Source: an uncultured Francisella sp. (GTDB lineage: Bacteria > Pseudomonadota > Gammaproteobacteria > Burkholderiales > Neisseriaceae). Taken from it: 15,436 nt of DNA. The DNA is taken from assembly GCA_905373555.1 (NCBI GenBank), contig CAJPTP010000007.1, positions 1-15,436 of the forward strand, in the 5' to 3' direction. Shown here one piece after another: positions 1-5,447 of the stretch (the stretch's first letter is position 1; each line of letters begins with the position of its first letter). The position numbers and the translations under genes were made by a program. The notes beneath the pieces are model-generated. The model worked only from the letters and a program-made list of their open reading frames with translations, was not told where the DNA came from and made no database searches.

Positions 1-8
1 GGGCTTGG

Positions 9-105
9 GGGCGCGCGGCCGGGCCCGCGCCCATGGGCGGGGTTTTGCCCGCCAAACGGAAAGACAGTGGCGCGCTTGGGCGCGCCGTTCGCCGAGAGGG
101 CGAAC
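9..105 (+). promoter_or_regulatory. Structured 5' leader of rluB: four consecutive perfect hairpins
   Basis: Four perfect stem-loops follow one another before the rluB ribosome binding site. GGGCGCG 9-15 pairs with 26-32 (7 bp, 10-nt loop). GGCGGG 36-41 pairs with 48-53 (6 bp, loop GTTTTG). GGCGCGC 69-75 pairs with 80-86 (7 bp, loop TTGG). GTTCGCC 87-93 pairs with 99-105 (7 bp, loop GAGAG). The last two abut with no gap and could stack. An AAAGGA Shine-Dalgarno-like element at 107-112 and the ATG at 122 follow at once. The DNA is very GC-rich, so some pairing is expected by chance. The first hairpin could instead belong to the end of an upstream gene, although no T-run follows it. A regulatory role is inference. 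Confidence 0.45.
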
Positions 106-121
106 GAAAGGATTCAAAAAC

Positions 122-2428
122 ATGCATGGCGACGACAGACACAACGGGAAGCCCTCGGGCTTCGGCAAAGGCCCCGGGCGCGGGAGCGACCGGAAAGGCC
201 GCTATTCCGACCGCGGCGAGGGTCGCGGTTTCGATGGCCGCTCGGGCGGCCGCGATCGCGGCTACGCCCGCTCCTCATCCGATGGCAGGTTTGGCGGCTA
301 TGGGCGAGACCGCGACCGCGACGGAGACGGCCGCGAGCCGCGGCGTTATTCGGATCGGCCGCGCCGTTTCGACGACGAGGGCGGCATGGGCAGGGGCCGT
401 CCCGATCGCGGGCGCGGCGGCGAGGGCTTTTCGCGCGATCGCGGCGGCTTTGGCCGCAAGGATCGTTTTGAGAGCCGGGGCGACCGCTTCGAGGGCGGGC
501 GCGATTCCCAAGCGCGCCGCGGCTACGGCCGCTTCGCCGACAAAGACGAGGGATCCTTCGGCCGTCGCGGCGGCGACCGCCCCTCGGGCTTTGGCCGCGG
601 ATCCGATCGCGGTTTTGATCGCGGATCCGACCGCGGGTTCGATCGCGGGCGCGATCGCTTCGGCGATCGGCCGCGCGGGCGCTTCGAGTCGGAGGGGCGG
701 TTCGGCGGATCGGGCGAGCGGGGTTTCCGCTCGCGCGACGGCGGCCGCTTCGAGGATTCGCGGGAATCGCGCTTCGGCCGCGACGATCGCGCCCGGGGTT
801 TCCGCGAAGGCCGCCGCGACGACCGCTTCGACGCCGGGCGCCGGGATGGCGGCCGCTTTGGCCGGGAGCGCCGGAGCTTTGGCGATTGGGGCGGGGATGA
901 GCGCGGCGGATTCGGCTCGGATCGCTACGAGTTGGGCGGCCGGGGCGAGCGCAACAGCTACGACGAGCGGCCGAAAGGCCATGCGCTGATGCGCGAGCGC
1001 AAGCGGCGCATGGAAGAGGAGTTCGGCCGTGACCGCCGCCGCGGCCGGGGCGCCGAGGGGCGAGGCTTCGGCGGCGGCCTGGGCTCGGATAAACCGAGAT
1101 TCGATTCTCGCCGCGAGCGGCCCGCCCGGCGCGACGATCGCTTCGGCAAACCCCGCAAAAACCGTTTCGAGGCCGAGGAGGAGCTCGACGTTTTTGACCA
1201 AGCCGGCCTGGCCGGAGCGGGTTTCGCGCCCCAAGGCGCCGACGCGATGGAGTTTGGCGCGAACGACCCGTCCGCCTTCGACGCGCAAAGGGAGCTCAAG
1301 CCGCTTGCGGGCATAGCCCAAGGCGGCGCGGATGCAGACGAGCTCGAAGAGGGCGCGGGCGCGGTTGAGGAAGAGGCGGAAAACGGCCGGTCCGAGCCGT
1401 CCGAGGATGGCGGCGCGGATGGCGCGGACGATGCGGTTGGGGATGACGGCCCCGACGACTCCTCCGAGGAAGAGGGCCCGGACGAGGATGTCGAAGAGAG
1501 CGACGACGAGGATGGCGGCGACGAGGGCGAATCGGCCGCATTGGAGCCCGCTGTTCGCCGCGCGCGCAAGGGCCCGCTCGGCAAAGCCAAAAAGATGTCG
1601 CTGCGCAAGTCCAACAAGAAAATCGAGTCGCAAAACGACAAGCTGCGCGCCAAGCGCGTGGCGCCCGAGCGCATCGAGCCGCAGCGGCTGCAAAAAATCC
1701 TGGCGGGCTCGGGCTACGGCTCGCGCCGCGACATGGAGGCTTTGATCGAGCAAGGCCGGGTCAAGCTCAACGGCGAGGTCGCGGTTTTGGGCTCAAGGGC
1801 GTCGTTCGGCGACGAGGTGACCATCGACGATCGGCGGTGCAGCCTCAAATGGCCGGATCGGCTGCCGCGCATCGTCCTTTACCACAAGATGGAGGGCGAG
1901 ATCGTCACCCGCGACGACCCCGAGGGGCGCGTGAGCGTCTACGACCGCGTGCCCGCGTTCGCCGACAAACGGTGGCTTTCCATCGGCCGGCTGGACTTCA
2001 ACACCTCGGGGCTGCTGATCTTCACGACCTCGGGCGATTTGGCCAACCGCTTCTCGCATCCCTCGAGCCAAGTCGATCGCGAGTACATGGCGCGCGTGTC
2101 CGAGGAGATCGATCCGGAAGACCTGGCGCGCCTCGAAACCGAGGGAGTTGAGCTTGACGACGGCTTGGCGAAGGTGGAGTTGATCGAAAAGACGGGCTCG
2201 ACCGACAACAACGTGTGGTATCGGGTCATCGTGCGCGAAGGCCGCTACCGCGAGGTGCGCCGGATTTTCGAGGCCCTGGGCAAACGGGTCAGCAAGCTGA
2301 TGCGCGTGCGTTTCGGCCCCGTCGCGATCCCCCCGCGCTTGAAGCCGGGCTTCTACTATGAGCTCAACCCCGTCGAGGTCGATTGGGTGCTCACGCGCAT
2401 GGGCATGCCCATGTTCGCCAAGCCCTGA
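122..2428 (+). CDS. rluB: 23S rRNA pseudouridine synthase, RluB family, with giant low-complexity N-terminal extension
   Basis: The family isomerises one uridine (U2605 in E. coli) in the peptidyl-transferase region of 23S rRNA during 50S maturation. The product is 768 residues. An S4 RNA-binding domain starts near residue 521 (RLQKILAGSGYGSRRDMEAL). The catalytic motif GRLDFNTSGLLI follows, with the nucleophile Asp at residue 625, and then the family-typical REGRYREVRRIFEALG. The first roughly 370 residues are R/G/D/F-rich repeats, about 402-475 is an acidic D/E block, and about 480-520 is Lys/Arg-rich. E. coli RluB is about 290 residues, so roughly 500 residues are extra. The ATG at 122 is chosen because AAAGGA lies about 10 nt upstream. 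The frame is open further upstream (TTG at 5), but that would put the leader hairpins inside the gene. RluB is favoured over RluE/RluF by the R/G-rich tail style and the core sequence. The enzyme call is secure; the role of the extension is unknown. Confidence 0.93.
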   Translation: MHGDDRHNGKPSGFGKGPGRGSDRKGRYSDRGEGRGFDGRSGGRDRGYARSSSDGRFGGYGRDRDRDGDGREPRRYSDRPRRFDDEGGMGRGRPDRGRGGEGFSRDRGGFGRKDRFESRGDRFEGGRDSQARRGYGRFADKDEGSFGRRGGDRPSGFGRGSDRGFDRGSDRGFDRGRDRFGDRPRGRFESEGRFGGSGERGFRSRDGGRFEDSRESRFGRDDRARGFREGRRDDRFDAGRRDGGRFGRERRSFGDWGGDERGGFGSDRYELGGRGERNSYDERPKGHALMRERKRRMEEEFGRDRRRGRGAEGRGFGGGLGSDKPRFDSRRERPARRDDRFGKPRKNRFEAEEELDVFDQAGLAGAGFAPQGADAMEFGANDPSAFDAQRELKPLAGIAQGGADADELEEGAGAVEEEAENGRSEPSEDGGADGADDAVGDDGPDDSSEEEGPDEDVEESDDEDGGDEGESAALEPAVRRARKGPLGKAKKMSLRKSNKKIESQNDKLRAKRVAPERIEPQRLQKILAGSGYGSRRDMEALIEQGRVKLNGEVAVLGSRASFGDEVTIDDRRCSLKWPDRLPRIVLYHKMEGEIVTRDDPEGRVSVYDRVPAFADKRWLSIGRLDFNTSGLLIFTTSGDLANRFSHPSSQVDREYMARVSEEIDPEDLARLETEGVELDDGLAKVELIEKTGSTDNNVWYRVIVREGRYREVRRIFEALGKRVSKLMRVRFGPVAIPPRLKPGFYYELNPVEVDWVLTRMGMPMFAKP
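599..658 (+). repeat. 12-bp in-frame tandem repeat inside rluB
   Basis: Five consecutive 12-bp units encode GSDR, GFDR, GSDR, GFDR and GRDR (residues about 160-179). The first two units together form a 24-bp block that is repeated with small changes. The repeat is in frame, so gain or loss of units would alter protein length without a frameshift. It is the clearest DNA-level repeat in a generally repetitive R/G/D/F region. Confidence 0.7.
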
Positions 2429-2478
2429 GCGCACGGCTCAAGCGGCGGCGCGGATTGCCCGATGGGCCAACGCGCGAA

Positions 2479-2502
2479 AGCTCGGCGCCGCCGAGCTTTT
2501 TT
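2479..2502 (+). terminator. Rho-independent terminator of rluB
   Basis: AGCTCGGC at 2479-2486 pairs perfectly with GCCGAGCT at 2490-2497 around a 3-nt loop, and a run of six T follows directly (2497-2502). It lies 50 nt after the rluB stop and separates rluB from the next gene. Confidence 0.9.
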
Positions 2503-2607
2503 ATTTGCCCGCCAAGCGCAGGCCATGCGGCGCCGCCGGCGGCCGCGCCGTCGCCGAATCGAGACGATCGCGCCGGGCTGCGCCAAGCCAAGCCCGAGGG
2601 GGCGGCA

Positions 2608-2616
2608 TGTTAGAAT
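2608..2616 (+). promoter_or_regulatory. Extended -10 promoter for the 451-residue hypothetical gene
   Basis: TG-T-TAGAAT is an extended -10 element (TG at 2608-2609, hexamer 2611-2616). No convincing -35 lies at the usual 16-18 nt upstream, as expected for an extended -10 promoter. Transcription would start near 2623, about 30 nt before the chosen start codon. The same TAGAAT hexamer precedes the aminotransferase gene. Confidence 0.5.
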
Positions 2617-2653
2617 GATTCGCCGCGGCCGGGCCGCCCACATGGAGAGCGCC

Positions 2654-4009
2654 ATGAAATTCGTCGAAAAGCTGGAGCAGGAAGGCGAAATTTACAACGA
2701 GCATTACACCAACGCGGTCAACGAATACTTGTCCGCGTTGCTCAACGTGCTGCAGCTGGGCTTTGGCGTGCGCTTTGAGGATCGGCCGGACGAAGTGATC
2801 CGGGCGGGGATGGAGCTCGCCTCCCAGGTTCAAATCGACGGCTCGTCCAGCGGAGAGTTGGCGAAAGTGACCCGCGATTTGGCCGAAGCGGCGGGAAAAT
2901 TCCCATCCGCCAAGGGCGGGAGGCTTGAGGGCGTCTTGTCCAAAAGCGCCTTGGCCGATCCCGAGGGGCTCAAAGACCGCGCTTGGGCGGCCGTCGAGCC
3001 TTTGGCCGAATTTGCGTCCGGGGCGAAGGGCCGCGTGGAGCGCAGCGCGCTGAAGGCGCAGCTGGACAAGGCCGTCGACATGGCGGGGCGCTGCGCGTTC
3101 GCCGCGACGTACGACTTCGAGCCCGATTCCGAGTCCGACCTCGAGTCCGACTCCGAGCCCCAAGATTCTCAAGTCTCCGAAGTCTCCAAGGACTCCAAAG
3201 ACTCCAAAGAGACCGAAGTCTCCCAAGACTCGGCTCAACGCCGCCTTTCCGAGATGACCTTTCCGTTTCCGCTTTCGGATCCGCAAAGGGAGGTCGTGCA
3301 GGACGCGTTGGACGCGTTCGCCTGCGCCGACGCCCGCGAGTTGGGCCGCTGCGCCAAGAGCGTTGCGTCCAAGGTCGATCTGAAAAAATTGGCGGGCGAT
3401 CCCTTTTTCGACCTCTTGCTCAAGATGTCCGAATTGGAGAAGGGCTTCGACGAAGAGTCCCAGGCCTACGCGCGGATGCTCGACAATCTTGAGGATCCGG
3501 ATTTGGAGCCTTTCGAGCTGTATTACGCCGTGCGCCACGGCAGGCTGGGCGCCGACATGGCCGAGCAGGGCTACTACGTGTGGCAGCGGCTGTCCGACGC
3601 GGAGACCCTCAAGCCCGCCAACGACCCCGACGGCGAGCCCGGGCCCCAAGCGCCGAAGGCCGCCCCGGCCAACGACGCCCCTTCGGAGGGCTCGGCAAAG
3701 GGCGAGGGGGAAGGAGAAAGCGCGGGCGCGCAAGAGGGCGCGGGATCCGACGCCAAAGCGTCCAAGCCCAAAAAGCCGCCCAAGGGGAAAGGGGCCAAGG
3801 GGGGCAAGAAGCGCAAGCTCACGGCCAAAGAGCAGGAGGAGGCGGATCGGGCGGCGGACGAGGCCGACGAAAGGCTGCGCCGCTTCATGTCGTATTTCGA
3901 CCTCGACTGTCTGCCGCACAGTTTCCTGTCCGATTACTACGAGGTCATCGGGAACGTGAACGAGGCCGTCGCGGCTCTCAACGGCCGGACTCAAGACGCC
4001 GAGCCCTGA
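2654..4009 (+). CDS. Hypothetical protein, 451 residues, not recognised
   Basis: I do not recognise this family. The ATG at 2654 is preferred over the ATG at 2642 because GGAGAG at 2644-2649 gives a Shine-Dalgarno at correct spacing only for 2654. The layout suggests three folded segments joined by low-complexity linkers. Residues 1 to about 155 are predicted helical (starts MKFVEKLEQEGEIYNEH). About 157-196 is a Ser/Asp/Glu/Lys linker built from a tandem repeat. About 197-320 is mixed helical and includes FPFPLSDPQ and ELYYAVRHGRL. About 320-396 is a Gly/Ala/Glu then Lys-rich linker, and about 397-451 is a C-terminal segment (RFMSYFDLDCLPHSFLSDYY). There is no signal peptide or membrane segment, so it is probably cytoplasmic. 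It is a single-gene unit with its own promoter and terminator. Real coding is supported by the ribosome binding site, the flanking signals and a non-random domain pattern. Confidence 0.8.
   Translation: MKFVEKLEQEGEIYNEHYTNAVNEYLSALLNVLQLGFGVRFEDRPDEVIRAGMELASQVQIDGSSSGELAKVTRDLAEAAGKFPSAKGGRLEGVLSKSALADPEGLKDRAWAAVEPLAEFASGAKGRVERSALKAQLDKAVDMAGRCAFAATYDFEPDSESDLESDSEPQDSQVSEVSKDSKDSKETEVSQDSAQRRLSEMTFPFPLSDPQREVVQDALDAFACADARELGRCAKSVASKVDLKKLAGDPFFDLLLKMSELEKGFDEESQAYARMLDNLEDPDLEPFELYYAVRHGRLGADMAEQGYYVWQRLSDAETLKPANDPDGEPGPQAPKAAPANDAPSEGSAKGEGEGESAGAQEGAGSDAKASKPKKPPKGKGAKGGKKRKLTAKEQEEADRAADEADERLRRFMSYFDLDCLPHSFLSDYYEVIGNVNEAVAALNGRTQDAEP
3161..3232 (+). repeat. 9-bp tandem repeat, eight units, inside the hypothetical gene
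   Basis: Eight head-to-tail 9-bp units of consensus VAAGWCTCC run without a gap. They encode tripeptides of the form (Q/E/K)(D/V/E)(S/T), including QVS, EVS, KDS, KDS, KET, EVS and QDS. A shorter related block (GAGTCCGAC-like, encoding Ser/Asp/Glu) lies just upstream at about 3124-3156. The units are in frame, so copy-number change would only alter linker length. Local GC is lower than in the surrounding coding sequence. Confidence 0.85.
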
Positions 4010-4094
4010 CGGTTCGGCCTTCGCCCCCGGATGCGCCGACATTCGGCGCGCCCGAGGCCGGATGAAGGGGTGGCCTTGCCGCTTGCCGCCATCG

Positions 4095-4125
4095 CCGCAG
4101 CCGCTGACTGCGGTTTTGCTTTTTT
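4095..4125 (+). terminator. Rho-independent terminator of the hypothetical gene
   Basis: CCGCAG at 4095-4100 pairs with CTGCGG at 4108-4113 around a 7-nt loop, followed by TTTTGCTTTTTT to 4125. It lies 85 nt after the stop codon at 4009. Confidence 0.75.
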
Positions 4126-4127
4126 AC

Positions 4128-4298
4128 CCGCCGAGCGCCCCTTCGGGCCGATTCGGCGGCCGGGCGCCTCGGGCTTGGGCTTCCCGCTTTGTTTCTTCTT
4201 TGTTTTTTTTGTTGCCGCGGCGCGGCCGAATGCCACGGCCTAAGCGGCCGTTTGTTTATTCCCGTTCGCCGCGACGCGGCCGGGTTGGGGGTGGGGCG
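4128..4298 (+). promoter_or_regulatory. Intergenic leader of lysO: stem-loop, pyrimidine tract, small hairpin
   Basis: A composite hairpin spans 4128-4159: an outer CCGCCGA/TCGGCGG stem of 7 bp and an inner GCCC/GGGC stem of 4 bp around a CTTC loop. A pyrimidine-rich, T-dominated stretch follows at about 4189-4213, including a T8 run. CGGCC 4236-4240 can pair with GGCCG 4246-4250 just before TTTGTTTATT. No clear -35/-10 pair was found. I do not see the conserved core of a lysine riboswitch. The function of these elements is open. Confidence 0.35.
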
Positions 4299-5228
4299 AT
4301 GCCGTCCTTTCTTGACCAACTAAGCCACCTTGCGATCATGCTGTGCCCGATGTTCGTGGGGTTCTTGTTCCCGGTCAGAAGCCCCTTGCTGCGCCGTTTG
4401 GCCGCATTGGGCATGAACGCGTGCGTGTACGCGATTTTGCTCGCCATCGGCTTTGGCCTGTCCTTGACGCCCGGGCTAAGCGGCAAAATCGGAAAAATTA
4501 TGGGCTATGGCCTGACCTTCGCGGCGCTGTTGTTGAGCCTCAACGTCGCCGCGGTCGCGGCCTTCGACAGGTTTTTCCCATGGGCCGCGCCCGAGTCCAA
4601 GCCCGCGCAAGGCGGGGCGTCGGGCAAACTGTTGGGCAGCGGCGCGCAGCTGTCTTTCGTCGCGGTGGGCTATGTCGCGGGTCGGATGACCCCGCCCGGG
4701 GCCGCGGGGCCCGACGCGATTCAAGACGCGATTTTGGGCGCGCTGATGCTCATGCTGTTTTTGGTCGGCGTCCACACCCGCTCAAGCGGCATGTCGCTGC
4801 GCAAAGTGTTTTTCAACAGCCGGGCCATGCAGATTTTGGGCGTGTTTTTGTTTTCCTGCGCTTTGGCGGCTTTTCTCGCGGCGCCGCTGTTGGGCATCCC
4901 CTTAACCCAATCCTTGGCGCTGTGCTCGGGCTTTGGCTGGTACTCGCTGTCCAGCTCCGTCATGGCCTCGGCCTACAACCCGTTTTGGGGCAGCGTGGCG
5001 TTGGTGAATGATTTTGCGCGCGAGATTGCGGCCTTGGCGCTGATCCCCGTTTTGACGCCCAAGGCCCCGGGCGCCGCCGTGGCGGTGGGCGGCGCCACCA
5101 GCTTGGATTTCGCCCTGCCCGTCATCGTCAAGGCGGGCGGCGTGGGCGCCATGGCTTTGGCGATGAGCTTCAGCTTCCCCGTCAATTTGCTTTCGCCGGT
5201 TTTGATGGCCGTGTTTGCGAATCTGTGA
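4299..5228 (+). CDS. lysO: LysO-family L-lysine exporter
   Basis: This inner-membrane protein is of the LysO (YbjE, DUF340) family, which in E. coli exports L-lysine and the toxic analogue thialysine. The product is 309 residues, close to the roughly 299 of E. coli LysO, and is nearly all hydrophobic segments. Family signatures are visible in order: MLFLVGVHTRSSGMSLRKVF in the middle, SGFGWYSLSSS, NDFAREIAALALIPVL (Glu at residue 242) and GATSLDFALPVIVKAGG (Asp at 270). The last two carry the conserved membrane-embedded acidic residues of the family. The ATG at 4299 is chosen because the family N-terminus starts here. Its Shine-Dalgarno is weak (TGGGG only). The gene is monocistronic, with a terminator just after the stop. 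The substrate is inferred from the family. Confidence 0.9.
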   Translation: MPSFLDQLSHLAIMLCPMFVGFLFPVRSPLLRRLAALGMNACVYAILLAIGFGLSLTPGLSGKIGKIMGYGLTFAALLLSLNVAAVAAFDRFFPWAAPESKPAQGGASGKLLGSGAQLSFVAVGYVAGRMTPPGAAGPDAIQDAILGALMLMLFLVGVHTRSSGMSLRKVFFNSRAMQILGVFLFSCALAAFLAAPLLGIPLTQSLALCSGFGWYSLSSSVMASAYNPFWGSVALVNDFAREIAALALIPVLTPKAPGAAVAVGGATSLDFALPVIVKAGGVGAMALAMSFSFPVNLLSPVLMAVFANL

Positions 5229-5230
5229 CG

Positions 5231-5263
5231 CCGGGCGCGGGCCCGGGCGCCGCCCTTTTTTTT
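5231..5263 (+). terminator. Rho-independent terminator of lysO
   Basis: CCGGGC at 5231-5236 pairs with GCCCGG at 5241-5246 around GCGG. Further GC-rich pairing is possible before a run of eight T at 5256-5263. It begins three nt after the lysO stop codon. Several alternative foldings of the GC-rich part exist, but the T8 run makes termination likely. Confidence 0.75.
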
Positions 5264-5447
5264 CCGCCGGATTGGGCGCTTGAGGCGCCGGTTGCTCACG
5301 CATGGGCCGGAAATCGGCGGTATGCCCGCGCGTTTCCCTTCCCTTTCGATTCTTTTTTCTTTTCATTCTTCCGTTTTTTCCACGCTTTTGGGGCGCCTTC
5401 GGCCGTTTTTCGCCGCCCGGCCGACGCCGCGCCTCGCCTTCGACGCC
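5264..5447 (+). promoter_or_regulatory. Upstream region of the type ISP gene with a long pyrimidine tract
   Basis: Between the lysO terminator and the type ISP start is a run in which about 44 of 48 bases are pyrimidines (5333-5380), standing out from GC-rich surroundings. It probably marks the promoter and untranslated leader. I cannot assign a confident -10 or -35. No good Shine-Dalgarno precedes the ATG at 5448. Confidence 0.35.

Noticed and set aside
5..121. Upstream extension of rluB from TTG at 5
   Set aside because: No Shine-Dalgarno is seen, and it would place the hairpin leader in coding sequence. The ATG at 122 has a spaced AAAGGA.
275..1753. A 492-codon minus-strand frame opposite the rluB extension
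   Set aside because: It is an Ala-rich shadow of the Arg/Gly repeats, with no start signal and no family resemblance.
3890..4009. C-terminal GNVNEAVAALNG of the hypothetical protein as a UBA-like helix
   Set aside because: The resemblance covers only about a dozen residues. It is too short to support a domain call.
2501..4042. A long minus-strand frame opposite the hypothetical gene
   Set aside because: The plus-strand gene has the ribosome binding site, promoter and terminator. The minus frame has none and runs into the terminator.
4203..4210. T8 run upstream of lysO as a phase-variation tract
   Set aside because: Only eight bases and not at a clear promoter spacer. T-runs of this size also occur in terminators here.
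4014..4298. Lysine riboswitch before lysO
   Set aside because: Hairpins exist, but the long conserved multi-helix core of the lysine aptamer is not recognisable in this short interval.
5280..5447. Upstream extension of the type ISP protein, including ATG at 5322
   Set aside because: The added residues only translate a pyrimidine tract (Phe/Ser/Leu) and have no counterpart in the family.
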